A stretch of DNA of 64,000 nt from QGON01 sp963691905 (GTDB lineage Bacteria > Pseudomonadota > Gammaproteobacteria > Chromatiales > Chromatiaceae), in NCBI GenBank assembly GCA_963691905.1, contig OY829894.1:1674001-1738000 (forward strand). Direction: 5' to 3'. Made by a program: the position numbers and the translations under genes. The notes under the pieces are model-generated. The model was not told the origin of the DNA, did no database searches, and saw nothing but the letters and a program-made list of their open reading frames with translations. This document shows positions 8,196 to 16,885 of the stretch, in pieces (positions within the stretch are counted from its first letter, which is position 1; the number at the start of each line of letters is the position of its first letter).

Positions 8196-9611
8196 CTATG
8201 CGTTGTATCTGGCGGGCATTGTACGCCTGCGCCGTGATACGGCTACGCCGAGTAGACCGGTGCCCAGCAATATCAGCGTGCCCGGTTCAGGTGTCCGGAT
8301 GGTAAAATCGGCTGCCATGACCTGGTCAAATGGCAGTGCCCAAGACCGATCAAACACCGCAATGTCGGGCCCGGGCGTCGTCAGATGCTGTTCGAACAGG
8401 GGCCCTAAGTTGATATTAATGTCAGGGACACCCAAAGCATTCACTATGCCAGGCAGATCCAGTCCCAGATGGGCAGAGAGGATCTCCAGATCGAACGTGG
8501 GGTCGATCCGCAGGGAAGTGGTATTTGTAAAGGTGTTGTCGAGGAAAAAAGTGGGTGTGACGGTGGTTTCCTTTGCCACTGGTGTGTTGAACAGGACGCT
8601 GTCTCCCACTGCAACAGTCTTGGACTGCCCGTCACTGAGATCCAGCTGTACCATCAACGTCGGATCGAAGGTAAAACTCTGGACAATCTGGACGTTGGCG
8701 CCAACCAGGACATCGAGCAGCTCGTAGCCGGCCGATGCGCCGAAAATCCCAATCTCCGCGCCCAATGGCGGCAGGCCAAGCAGGGTTGTCGCGATCAGAT
8801 CAAGGTCTACATCCACGTCAAGGAGGGGGTCTGAGCCTATGCCGGAGGAAACGAGGTCTCCACTGGCGTTGGTCCCCGCGGTCGAGGTGTCGAGGTCAGG
8901 AATCTGAGCCGTGGTGGTGATTGGTCCAACATCAAACGTGACGGCGGTGGTATTCGAGTCGATATCCACCAGATTGATCGTCTCGTCAATATCAATAGTC
9001 GGAAAATCCAGGGCGCCGCAAAATGCGACACAAACTTCAAACCCCCCCTCCGCATGTACGTCGAAGACGAAATCGAGAGTCAACGAGGCCTCGGGGAAGT
9101 TCGTGCTCATGGCGGCGGCACCCTCGGCGAACGAGGTGGAAAGAAGGAGCGGCGCACCCGCGCTCAGATCCTGCTGGTCAGGCCACTCGAACGTGGTGCC
9201 CACCGGGTACGCCACGTTGACCGAGCCGGAGTCGGCGGCGAGGGCGAGATCAAAACCGATCTGGCCATCCGTGCTGCCGGAAATCTCAGCGCCGTAGTCC
9301 CCGAGATCGGCGGAGGGAATCGTCACCGCAGGTGTACAGACGCCCCACAAGCACACTTCTGGAATCAGGGTGATCGAAGGTGTCGTGACTTCAGCGATAC
9401 CCCCGATCGAGCCGGATTCGTTCCATTGCGGACCAATGAAATGGTTTATATCCAGGATTCCCGCCGCGCCCGGCGCCCACATGCTCTGGTCCGTTGTCTC
9501 AAACGCTACGTCACTTGCGTACATTGCCGCTTGGACCGGGGCCTGCCAGAAAGTAATCAGGCAACCACCCCATAGTGCAACCAGAATACCCCTCACTCTT
9601 TGCATGCCCAT
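8196..9611 (-). CDS. PEP-CTERM sorting domain protein
   Basis: 471 residues. The start at 9611 has a good AGGA ribosome site 7 nt upstream. A signal peptide spans residues 1-28 (hydrophobic, ending APVQAA). The C-terminus holds the sorting signal TPEPGTLILLGTG.. followed by a basic SRRRR cluster. The body is beta-rich, acidic and largely free of Cys, with a small Cys cluster near residues 68-72 (CLWGVC) and another near 190 (CVAFC). It resembles no enzyme and is probably an exported surface or matrix protein processed by an exosortase. It stands alone, between its own terminator and a sigma-54-like promoter with an upstream activator box. Confidence 0.85.
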   Translation of the reverse strand: MGMQRVRGILVALWGGCLITFWQAPVQAAMYASDVAFETTDQSMWAPGAAGILDINHFIGPQWNESGSIGGIAEVTTPSITLIPEVCLWGVCTPAVTIPSADLGDYGAEISGSTDGQIGFDLALAADSGSVNVAYPVGTTFEWPDQQDLSAGAPLLLSTSFAEGAAAMSTNFPEASLTLDFVFDVHAEGGFEVCVAFCGALDFPTIDIDETINLVDIDSNTTAVTFDVGPITTTAQIPDLDTSTAGTNASGDLVSSGIGSDPLLDVDVDLDLIATTLLGLPPLGAEIGIFGASAGYELLDVLVGANVQIVQSFTFDPTLMVQLDLSDGQSKTVAVGDSVLFNTPVAKETTVTPTFFLDNTFTNTTSLRIDPTFDLEILSAHLGLDLPGIVNALGVPDININLGPLFEQHLTTPGPDIAVFDRSWALPFDQVMAADFTIRTPEPGTLILLGTGLLGVAVSRRRRTMPARYNA

Positions 9612-9770
9612 TTTGATATCCTTTTAGTGTTCGTCCAGCGAAGAATCGCGATCAAGTTCTAAATCACTGCAAATTTATTTTTCCTGATCATCATATTGAG
9701 TTGCTGCGGATATAAGGCCACGACCTTTAGCGTTCATCAATAAAAATCGGCACAAATAACATGGGAAGTC

Positions 9771-9788
9771 AAGCATGTTTTATGCCTT
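9771..9788 (-). promoter_or_regulatory. Probable sigma-54 promoter of the second PEP-CTERM gene
   Basis: On the - strand the site reads AAGGCATAAAACATGCTT. The -24 GG and -12 GC are exactly 12 bases apart (last G to last C), and GGCA..TGCT fits the RpoN core, though the consensus T before GG is A. The predicted start near 9761 leaves a leader of about 150 nt. Confidence 0.5.
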
Positions 9789-9852
9789 AAAAGGTATCTC
9801 TTTGTTTTTGCAGAATAATGTTTATTTCAAAAACCCTCGGATTGTAAAGGAA

Positions 9853-9869
9853 TGTAAAATAATCCGACA
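9853..9869 (-). promoter_or_regulatory. Upstream activator box before the sigma-54-like promoter
   Basis: The - strand reads TGTCGGATTATTTTACA, identical in its ends to the boxes at 1445 and 1612, and is centred about 76 bp upstream of the -24 element. A second half-site (TGTAAAGGAAT) begins at 9843. The rest of the gap up to 10252 is AT-rich and shows no other convincing feature. Confidence 0.6.
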
Positions 9870-10252
9870 CATTATTATGAATATTAATCCTATTATTAGG
9901 GTGCACTCCATAGGAATTATGACCTCCTGCCGGCCATTTTTTATTCCAGATCTCCACAGCGGGTTATTAACTTGCTGTAATAAAAGAAAATATCAAGGAT
10001 CTGCGGTTCAGGTGGAAGGTTGAATCCGCAGCTTAGGACAGGCCGATTGCAACTGTAAAGTTTTTCGACAATGCGGCGAGTTAGAACCTGTGATTCGTGA
10101 AATTGACAACTCTGCGACCATTCGGTACTTTGCTGGCAGGTAGAGTAATGGCGTTTATTTCCCCCTGCGCCACATTAGACTTTCTTGTCAAAAGATTCAC
10201 ATTCTAAAATACAGCTCCCGGAGACCCTCCATATTTATCGCATGGCCCAGCA

Positions 10253-11902
10253 ATGAGGAACCGTCCCTTTAGGCACCTTGTCTCGCGGGATCTCATATGG
10301 ATGTGCCTGGTGCTGCTGGGTCTACTCCTGCTCGCAGTGCCATTCCTCACAAGCGGTCCAAACGTTTGGCTGGAAATCGATTGGATCGACGGCAGGAAGC
10401 TTTTTTCCATTGACGATGCGTATCGTTATTTCGCCGCCAAGAACGCCTTCCGTGTGCCTACGATTTTCCTCTGGAATTATGTTATGCCACTGGCACTGCT
10501 GTTTGATGCGATAGTGGCCGCGCTGTCTTTCGACAATCTGCTAGTCATGCGACTGAGTCACGCCCTCGTAGGAATACTGACTCTCGTAGTGATCGCCCGT
10601 GCCAGCCTTAGATCCGGATGTCACCCCATCCTGGCTGCTGCATCCGTTCTGATTGTAGGACTAATGCCTCTCTACGTGATCCTCTCTTCCAGTTTCTACG
10701 CAGAGGGCCTCTTTGGCTTGATGCTGGCCTTGGCTTTCATGCTCCTCATTGAGGAGAGAAACACTTTGCTTGCCATCATCGTGGGACTGTTGCCATTGGT
10801 TCGACCAGAGGGAGGAATATACTGTCTTCTATTTCTAGTCTACTTCGGGCTTCGTCGAGATACCAAACAGGGTGCACTTGTTGCGTTGCCCAGTTTGATT
10901 TACCTGGTTGTTTTTCTTCTTATGCATTCGGGAGACGGGATGTCCTTTCTCGGGTGGCGACTCGAATTGAGAAACATACTGTCACCGACACTGGGCCAAC
11001 AATCCGGTTCAGAGATTTCGCTGGATCGACTGTTAAATCCACTCTGGTGCGGTCTGGCTCTAGGCTCGCTGTTGATTCGCAGATACAGGAAGTGGTGGCC
11101 GATTCTCCTTGGACCCTGGGTTCTGATTGGGATACAGGCATTGGCTATCACTCGAGGAGTGCAGGATTTTGAGCTCAGATACCTGTTCTCTGTCATCCCC
11201 ATTTTCGGTATTGCCTGGGCATTCCCGATCCACTACTTGTTTCAGGCAAAACCCAAGTTGCGTATCCACAAGCGTCTGATCACCTTCCTTACAGCCGCGA
11301 TTTTCCTTACCACCCTGGCAGGGCACATGTCGCAGTCTGAATGGTTACGCCAACTTTACGATCAGCTGGGATCCTCTGAGCATAATTTGGCAAACGGGCA
11401 GGATATAGATCGAAATCCGGATCAGGGTCTCAAACGATTCAACCCAAGGCCATTGCGCGCCTTCGCTGGCAGAGTCGATGCCTATGCGGGTGTCCATAAA
11501 GACGTTCAAACCATCTTCGTTGCGAATTCAATCCCCCTGTATTTCCTCGACTTTTTGGAAAATAGGCCGCACATCGAGACCGTGTTGATTCCGCATAACG
11601 CAAATATAACGGCCAATTCCAATGGTTATTTCTTTGGATTCAGCCTGACAACATTGTCGTATCGCTATTTTAAGTTCGCTCCACCAGACTCAGCCCAGCC
11701 AGCCTCTGCGATGCTGATCCTCAATGATTCCGGCTATAGCCCCTTCACTCATTTGACCTTCGGCGAAAAAACCAGCCCTGGCATGTCTTTAGCACAGAGC
11801 AAGAAGGGCATTGCAGCAAATATACAATCCGGATCCATGCAGGCTTTTGCAGTAACATACTCGTCCCGGGACTCTGTTCAGTGGTCGTTCTCCGAACCGT
11901 AA
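10253..11902 (+). CDS. Polytopic membrane protein, GT-C (family 39-like) glycosyltransferase
   Basis: 549 residues. There are about nine to ten hydrophobic helices in the first 370 residues, then a soluble domain of about 180 residues. Near the N-terminus, after the first helix, lies SIDDAYRYFAAKNAF, an acidic pair in the first external loop typical of GT-C enzymes (compare ArnT/PMT). PLVRPEGG at about residue 186 is also usual in such proteins. It would transfer a lipid-linked sugar on the periplasmic face, fitting the polysaccharide context. No clear Shine-Dalgarno precedes the ATG, so the start is uncertain. It could also be an uncharacterised integral membrane protein without transferase activity. 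Confidence 0.55.
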   Translation: MRNRPFRHLVSRDLIWMCLVLLGLLLLAVPFLTSGPNVWLEIDWIDGRKLFSIDDAYRYFAAKNAFRVPTIFLWNYVMPLALLFDAIVAALSFDNLLVMRLSHALVGILTLVVIARASLRSGCHPILAAASVLIVGLMPLYVILSSSFYAEGLFGLMLALAFMLLIEERNTLLAIIVGLLPLVRPEGGIYCLLFLVYFGLRRDTKQGALVALPSLIYLVVFLLMHSGDGMSFLGWRLELRNILSPTLGQQSGSEISLDRLLNPLWCGLALGSLLIRRYRKWWPILLGPWVLIGIQALAITRGVQDFELRYLFSVIPIFGIAWAFPIHYLFQAKPKLRIHKRLITFLTAAIFLTTLAGHMSQSEWLRQLYDQLGSSEHNLANGQDIDRNPDQGLKRFNPRPLRAFAGRVDAYAGVHKDVQTIFVANSIPLYFLDFLENRPHIETVLIPHNANITANSNGYFFGFSLTTLSYRYFKFAPPDSAQPASAMLILNDSGYSPFTHLTFGEKTSPGMSLAQSKKGIAANIQSGSMQAFAVTYSSRDSVQWSFSEP

Positions 11903-12261
11903 AAGTTTCATAGGACTCGCGTAAAAATAGCTTTCTATTTTTTGCATCTCCAGATCTCAAGGCTTGTACGCTATTAAAAAGTAATAAATATGTGTAATCA
12001 CCAGCGCCCTGTTAAATCATCAAACATACTCAACTGGTGAGCATTGCTGGCATCTTGCACCATGGAATTGCCTTTAGCGTTCGCCTTGACACCGGAAGAC
12101 CCATCGGCGAAAGGTGAACATGAGCAGGTAATCCATAACCTGTAAAAAGACGGGCATCATGAAGACGATAATGATCGCTGCGGGACGCAGCTCCTACCAA
12201 CGTTTCGCTGCAAGCTGCGGGGAAAAAACCTAAAGGAATTGAATGAGAACAGGGATAGACT
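11903..12261. other. Non-coding gap between convergent genes
   Basis: 359 bp between the stops of the GT-C-like gene and the histidine kinase. The only structure is a REP-like short palindrome, GCTGCGGGACGCAGC, at about 12177-12191, followed by a second GCTGC-rich stretch. No ORF with a credible ribosome site and no T-tailed terminator was found. Confidence 0.4.
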
Positions 12262-13110
12262 TCAGCTAGCCAACAGCCAATTCGCGCTGACCGCAGTGCC
12301 ACGGTCTTGATCGGTCTCAATGAAAAATCTGCCGCCCAGTCCTTCAACCCACTCAGGCATGCTATACAAACCCAGCCCACCGTTTTTATCGGGAAAACCT
12401 TTTGCATAGACCTCGGTAAGGTCAAAGCCCTGCCCATCATCCTCGATCGACAGCAGTAACTCATCCCCCTCTCTGTGCAGGGTGATCAGTATCCGCGTGG
12501 CATCGGAATATTTGACGGCATTGCTCAACGCCTCCTGCACCACACGAAAAATCGCAGTTTTGTACTTGTCTGGAATCTGATCCTCCGACACTGTAAACGA
12601 CGTGTCGAGGGTAAATCCCGGCTTCGTCTCACGCAGGCGCCTGCAGTGGCATTGAATGGCCAGAAGAACGCCAAGGTCGTCCAGCACAGAGGGACGAAGC
12701 GCCATGCAAATATTACGAACTTCGGTAAGCGCCTCCCTCACCAATAGGGGCAACGAGCAAAGATTCTCCCATTCATCACCCAGATTTTCCTCGGCAGCTT
12801 TCCGCTCGACGTGGGTAACGCAGCGTTGTACGCGCAGACTGATTTCAGTCAGCGACTGGCAAACAGAGTCGTGCAGTTCCCGCGAGATCCGCTTTCGTTC
12901 CGCCTCCTGGGCATTGAGCAGGGAGAGTGGAAGATTTTCAGAACCCGAACTGAAGTGGCTCCTGCCACAACCAGCAGTGCGGGCATCGGCCAACTCTACC
13001 GGACTGAAGTCGAGGCTCTCGTACCGCTTGGCCATTCCAGGCATGCTGTTGGCGCCTGGACGGCCGATCCGTCCACCAACAGATTCCTTAGCGACTTTCA
13101 GTCTTTCCAT
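12262..13110 (-). CDS. Soluble sensor histidine kinase, NarX/LiaS type (HisKA_3)
   Basis: 282 residues. A HisKA_3 dimerisation/phosphoacceptor segment lies at about 75-100 (ERKRISRELHDSVCQSL, with the conserved His). An HATPase domain follows, with N-box (EALSNAVKYSDA), G1 (DDGQGFD) and G2 (GGLGLYSM). There are no transmembrane or sensory domains; the first 60 residues are featureless, so the signal must arrive through a partner protein or in the cytoplasm. A GGGGG-rich ribosome site precedes the ATG. Its partner should be a NarL/LuxR regulator. None is adjacent, but one lies at 32959-33615. A strong sigma-54 promoter with two activator boxes stands upstream, placing it in the same regulon as the PEP-CTERM genes. 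Confidence 0.85.
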   Translation of the reverse strand: MERLKVAKESVGGRIGRPGANSMPGMAKRYESLDFSPVELADARTAGCGRSHFSSGSENLPLSLLNAQEAERKRISRELHDSVCQSLTEISLRVQRCVTHVERKAAEENLGDEWENLCSLPLLVREALTEVRNICMALRPSVLDDLGVLLAIQCHCRRLRETKPGFTLDTSFTVSEDQIPDKYKTAIFRVVQEALSNAVKYSDATRILITLHREGDELLLSIEDDGQGFDLTEVYAKGFPDKNGGLGLYSMPEWVEGLGGRFFIETDQDRGTAVSANWLLAS

Positions 13111-13207
13111 CCAATATACCCCCGTAATATATGGTCAAGTGCTATGTTTTTTGTCTCACGCCCGTTTGCCGTCCGCTGTGCCAGGCTGTTGTTTAATTAA
13201 AATATTA

Positions 13208-13223
13208 AGCAAACCCTGTGCCA
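13208..13223 (-). promoter_or_regulatory. Sigma-54 promoter of the histidine kinase gene
   Basis: The - strand reads TGGCACAGGGTTTGCT, a near-perfect match to TGGCACG-N4-TTGCW with exact spacing. The predicted start near 13197 gives an 87-nt leader before the ATG at 13110. Confidence 0.8.
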
Positions 13224-13296
13224 CAATAAAAAACTAGCGCCACGAGTATGATATATGTCACGTTTCCTGAGACCCATCCAGCTGGAAATTACTTAG

Positions 13297-13413
13297 TGGA
13301 AAGTATCCCGACACCGTAAATACCCTAGGTTTTTTTACTAACACATTGTTTTTTCTTGTTTTTTTATTTTTTTCTTCTGTTGCCACGACGAATATCTGTA
13401 AAAAATACCGACA
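13297..13413 (-). promoter_or_regulatory. Two activator boxes upstream of the kinase promoter
   Basis: The - strand copies are TGTCGGGATACTTTCCA (13297-13313) and TGTCGGTATTTTTTACA (13397-13413), exactly 100 bp apart and centred about 84 and 184 bp upstream of the -24 element. They match the boxes before both PEP-CTERM genes. They might also act on the divergent multicopper oxidase gene. Confidence 0.6.
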
Positions 13414-13787
13414 CCGTCCCTCTTGATAGCTATAATCCATTGTTTTTTATAGATTTTATCTATAAGTCAGTGACCTATCCGCAAGCGGTTCACCCTGTTT
13501 CTTAAGATAAAACTAAGGATCACCCTACCCATCATAGTAGGGTTTCACCAAATTGATCAATACCTCCAACGGTATTTAAATATAGCGGCAGTGGGCAAGC
13601 ACGATTCAATGGTAATTTCAATGCGCTGCTTCATGATTTAGTCATTTTTTTAACCTTAATTGGCGATTTTAGGGTTTTGGCCGGCAAGTATATAGATGGG
13701 GAATGGTCAGCCAGGATTTAAAATCAACCGCATGAAGCAGAATACGGGACTGTCCCACTGGTCCTGATTAATATCGAGGAGAAAAAA
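13414..13787 (+). other. Leader / promoter region of the multicopper oxidase
   Basis: 374 bp, AT-rich. It contains a small hairpin, ACCCTAC/GTAGGGT (13522-13543), and a strong GAGGAG ribosome site 8 nt before the ATG at 13788. No clear sigma-70 promoter is visible. Confidence 0.35.
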
Positions 13788-15263
13788 ATGAAGAAGAGGA
13801 TCTTATTGTTAGGGCTCGCGGTCGCGATGCCGTTGTTTAGCAGCCAGGCTTCAGCGGCGGTGAGACACCTGCACCTCGCTGCCACCGACGGCATGATGTA
13901 TCTGCCTAACCACAACGGGTATGCGCCAAATACGCCGACCACAGGGGGTGTCGACCAAGCTGCGGCAGACTATCGCAAGGTCTATATCCGCGGCTTCTGC
14001 GATGACGTGGACGGCACTGCAGCCCAGCCGGGCTGCGCCAACATGCCGGCGCCGATCATCGACGTAAATCAGGGCGACGATGTCTTCGTCCACCTGCGCA
14101 ACATAGGCAACGCCAACCCTCTGGCCCCTGTAGATCCACACACCATCCATCTGCATGGTCTGCACGTCTCCACCCAAAACGACGGTTTCAACGAAACCTC
14201 CTGGGAGGTACCTACCTGCAATGATCCGCTCTTGAATGCTGATCCAGTAGCGCAACAAGCCTGCCTGGACGCTGGGAGCGACGTCGGCACCTACTACTTC
14301 AAGGCCCAGAAACCCGGCACTTACATGTGGCACTGTCATGTGGAAGCCTCCGAGCACATTACCATGGGCATGTACGGTGCGATGATCATCCGTCCACGCG
14401 GGAAAAAAGCCCAAGGAAAGCGTGTCTACGGTTTCGACAAGGATCGCTATGATCGTGAGTACATCGTGCTGCTCTCCGATATCGACACTGCGGGTCACGA
14501 TGCCATACAGACCGACTTCGATGGAGCTGCGTTCGCCGGTCTGCCTTATGGCCCCAAGACACCCGCGGAGATCGCCGAGGTCGAGAGCTACAATTTTGCC
14601 GACCACCAAGCCGATTGGTGGATGGTGAATGGTCGTGCCTTCCCTGATGTCCTGTTGCCGCTGAAGGATATGGCCGCCTGTGATGCAACCAGCCGAACCG
14701 CCGACCCGGCAACCGGTGACTTCGAAGGCTGTAACGGCCGTGCTGAAGGACCGCCCACCGGCATGCTCACGGGCAGCAACAACGATCCTGCAATGCCATT
14801 CAGGGGTAAGCGCTCCAGCTATGCCGCCACCATCGAGGCCAACTGGGACGAACGGGTGCTGATGCGCATCATCAACATGGGTTACCAGGAGGTTCCCTGG
14901 CATATCCACGGCGCCCACTTCTCAATCGTCGGTAAGGATGCAAATCCCTTTAACTCCGACGATCAGAAACGGGAGCAGTACACCGTGCACGTCGGCTCTG
15001 GCGAGACCTACGACGTTATCCTGCCGACCACCAGCCTGGCCCGGGTGGGTATGAACCGCACCCAGTCATTCACCAATGGCCAGGGTGGTGGAGTCAACGA
15101 GTTCGGCTTGGATTGGGGCGCAATCGATCCCAACAATGTCGACCAAAACCTGCTCGATCAATGGTACCCGGCGCATAGCCACAACGACTACACGGTGACC
15201 AACAACGGGCTCTACCCCGGTGGTCAGGCTCAGTTGATTCACATCAGCAACACGATTCAATAA
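13788..15263 (+). CDS. Secreted two-domain multicopper oxidase
   Basis: 491 residues with a signal peptide (ending SSQASAA near residue 24). Domain 1 has the trinuclear-site motif HTIHLHGLHV at about residue 119 and GTYMWHCHVEASEHITMGM at about 178-196, a type-1 copper motif (Cys with flanking His and Met) located in domain 1. Domain 2 has WHIHGAHF at about 371 and a late AHSHNDY. This cupredoxin arrangement matches periplasmic or extracellular laccase-like or copper-oxidising enzymes. The Cus-type efflux genes downstream suggest copper(I) detoxification, though metal or phenolic oxidation is possible. A terminator separates it from the next gene. The large multicopper oxidase at 61788-64000 is distantly related and has the same kind of next-door gene. 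Confidence 0.88.
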   Translation: MKKRILLLGLAVAMPLFSSQASAAVRHLHLAATDGMMYLPNHNGYAPNTPTTGGVDQAAADYRKVYIRGFCDDVDGTAAQPGCANMPAPIIDVNQGDDVFVHLRNIGNANPLAPVDPHTIHLHGLHVSTQNDGFNETSWEVPTCNDPLLNADPVAQQACLDAGSDVGTYYFKAQKPGTYMWHCHVEASEHITMGMYGAMIIRPRGKKAQGKRVYGFDKDRYDREYIVLLSDIDTAGHDAIQTDFDGAAFAGLPYGPKTPAEIAEVESYNFADHQADWWMVNGRAFPDVLLPLKDMAACDATSRTADPATGDFEGCNGRAEGPPTGMLTGSNNDPAMPFRGKRSSYAATIEANWDERVLMRIINMGYQEVPWHIHGAHFSIVGKDANPFNSDDQKREQYTVHVGSGETYDVILPTTSLARVGMNRTQSFTNGQGGGVNEFGLDWGAIDPNNVDQNLLDQWYPAHSHNDYTVTNNGLYPGGQAQLIHISNTIQ

Positions 15264-15287
15264 CCTAAACCGTAATCGTCAACATGA

Positions 15288-15316
15288 AGAGAGCAGCGCA
15301 AGCTGCTCTCTCTTTT
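15288..15316 (+). terminator. Rho-independent terminator / attenuator after the multicopper oxidase
   Basis: AGAGAGCAGC (15288-15297) pairs with GCTGCTCTCT (15302-15311) around a GCAA tetraloop, followed by CTTTTC. It lies 25 nt past the stop codon. Genes further down may depend on read-through or their own promoter. Confidence 0.85.
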
Positions 15317-15382
15317 CAGGCGATCGTCCTACAGGGATCTATTCTCAAATCGGGAATTCGTAGAAAGCAAGTGAGGTATCCC

Positions 15383-16303
15383 ATGAGTTACAACAAGTGG
15401 CCTTCAATCCTGATTGCCGGCAGCCTCGCCCTGCTGCCTGTGACAGTTCCGGCACAATCCGTTCATCATCACGCATCACATGCCGATGAACATGCCACAA
15501 ACAAGAGCGGCAGCGAAACAGAGACGAAGTTCCACAGGGGACTCAACGTGGAACGCTTGCTGATAAAGCAACCCACTGCCAAAGGGGTGGAGATCGAGCT
15601 GAGCTATCGGATCGTGGAGGTGGAAGAACTGCCGGCACATCCTATGGCGACATTTATTATCACTGAGGAGAGAGAAGCCGAAAACGAAAAGCACCTCGAA
15701 CAGAACGAAAACAGTGAGACTGAAAAGAAAGAGATTACAGAATTCGTAAAACTCAGCCGTCTGCAGATGCTCGCCATGAGCGTATCTGTGGATAAGGCGG
15801 CCGAGACACCGGCATCCAAACTCACTTTTTGGGATAAAAAGGGACTGGTAACGCCAGACAAGCCTGTAGTGGTGGTTGTCGCTGGTCTGGAACAACATGA
15901 TATCGTGCCGAAAAAGGGCGTCGGTTATATCCCTGGAGGCGCACTGGAAGCAGTGCGGCTCAAGGCTGAACTGGAAAAACCACCGGCGGGGGCATCGCTG
16001 CAGGTCATCGATGCGAAGCTAAGCGGCAACGGAGGCCTGTTAAATGTCCAGTTCCGTTCCAGGGGCATCAAATCGATGGATACGGCAGGCAAGAATACTT
16101 ACGTACTCGACCCGACTACGGGCAATCGCTACCCCGTACTTCGGGTACCCAGGCTCGGCCTGATGGCACCTAAAGACCTAAACCGACTCGGTTCCTCTTT
16201 CATGGTGATCCACAACCGGAACAATGAGATAAAAGCGGGCCAGAAAGTCAGCGTAGTCGTTGCCGGCGCGCGTCAGGACAATATAATGATTTTGGAGAAT
16301 TAG
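15383..16303 (+). CDS. Exported protein of unknown function, multicopper-oxidase-associated domain
   Basis: 306 residues from the ATG at 15383, chosen for its GTGAGG ribosome site and because it gives a signal peptide (..LIAGSLALLPVTVPAQS). The longer frame from 15284 would start inside the terminator. A His-rich stretch (HHHASHADEH) follows the signal peptide and may bind metal. A Glu-rich charged segment lies in the middle. The C-terminal 110 residues (LQVIDAKLSGNGGLLNVQF.. to ..IKAGQKVSVVVAG) align with the C-terminal domain of the protein at 61033-61698, which also follows a multicopper oxidase gene. It probably works in the periplasm with copper enzymes; the activity is unknown. Confidence 0.7.
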   Translation: MSYNKWPSILIAGSLALLPVTVPAQSVHHHASHADEHATNKSGSETETKFHRGLNVERLLIKQPTAKGVEIELSYRIVEVEELPAHPMATFIITEEREAENEKHLEQNENSETEKKEITEFVKLSRLQMLAMSVSVDKAAETPASKLTFWDKKGLVTPDKPVVVVVAGLEQHDIVPKKGVGYIPGGALEAVRLKAELEKPPAGASLQVIDAKLSGNGGLLNVQFRSRGIKSMDTAGKNTYVLDPTTGNRYPVLRVPRLGLMAPKDLNRLGSSFMVIHNRNNEIKAGQKVSVVVAGARQDNIMILEN

Positions 16304-16306
16304 ACG

Positions 16307-16885
16307 ATGGTTAAGGTAAAAAAGGCAGCTTACTGCCTGCTGGGTCTCGGCCTCTATGCGGGCATGCAAACCCCCCTACTGGCAGAGGAGCAGAAAGTAG
16401 ACGACCCGGACAAAAAACTCTATCCAGGCGCGATTTATGTCACTAACCAGGGCATGATCACCGATTTGGCGGTTCCACTTGGGGCACCGGTAAACCAAAG
16501 CAAGATCGATGGAGTCGATGTTCGCCTGTTTGTACTCAGGGCCGAGTCACCTGCACGGCATCAACCAGGGGCCAGGGGACCCACCCACCTCTTCAACATC
16601 ACCTTCTCGGAAGATAATAGTGGAGGACTCATCAAGGAGGCACTGGGCGCACTGGTCATCAAGGGCCATGGCAAGCCACAGCACGTCGCCCTGCGTTCCC
16701 ATGAATCGCACCATCGCGCCTTTGCCCGTTTCGATATGGAAGGCGATTACCAAGTCAGCGTCGAATATGTTGTGAAGGGCCGAAAAAACCAAACCAAACC
16801 GTTTTCCTTCACCTATAAAAGAAAGACTCTGAAGGCTGACCAAAATAAGTCGGATGAGCATGCAAAGCATCAGCACAATGGCTAA
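16307..16885 (+). CDS. Exported protein of unknown function, copper-locus associated
   Basis: 192 residues, 3 nt after the previous stop, with GGAGAA upstream. A signal peptide spans about 1-26 (ending TPLLAEE). The central part looks like a beta-sandwich with a conserved-looking SHESHHRAFARFDMEGDYQVSVEY, which resembles the end of FixH/YtkA-like domains. The tail is His/Lys-rich (DEHAKHQHNG), suggesting metal binding. Its position between the copper-locus protein and the CusB-like gene suggests a periplasmic copper-handling role. The 3' end overlaps the next gene by 32 nt (or 8 nt if that gene starts at 16878). Confidence 0.65.
   Translation: MVKVKKAAYCLLGLGLYAGMQTPLLAEEQKVDDPDKKLYPGAIYVTNQGMITDLAVPLGAPVNQSKIDGVDVRLFVLRAESPARHQPGARGPTHLFNITFSEDNSGGLIKEALGALVIKGHGKPQHVALRSHESHHRAFARFDMEGDYQVSVEYVVKGRKNQTKPFSFTYKRKTLKADQNKSDEHAKHQHNG

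Noticed and set aside
9775..10023. 82-codon + strand frame in the AT-rich gap upstream of the GT-C-like gene
   Set aside because: No ribosome site, and it overlaps the sigma-54-like element and activator box of the opposite-strand gene.
12030..12464. 144-codon - strand frame at the 3' end of the kinase
   Set aside because: It overlaps the kinase in another frame, has no ribosome site and runs into the REP-like sequence; no recognisable domain.
13610..13624. TGGTAATTTCAATGC as a sigma-54 promoter for the first multicopper oxidase
   Set aside because: Spacing is right, but only the GG and TGC cores match; one such weak hit is expected by chance in a gap of this size.
15284..15382. Extended N-terminus of the protein following the multicopper oxidase
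   Set aside because: The extra 33 codons overlap a strong terminator hairpin and put charged sequence before the signal peptide; the ATG at 15383 has a good ribosome site.
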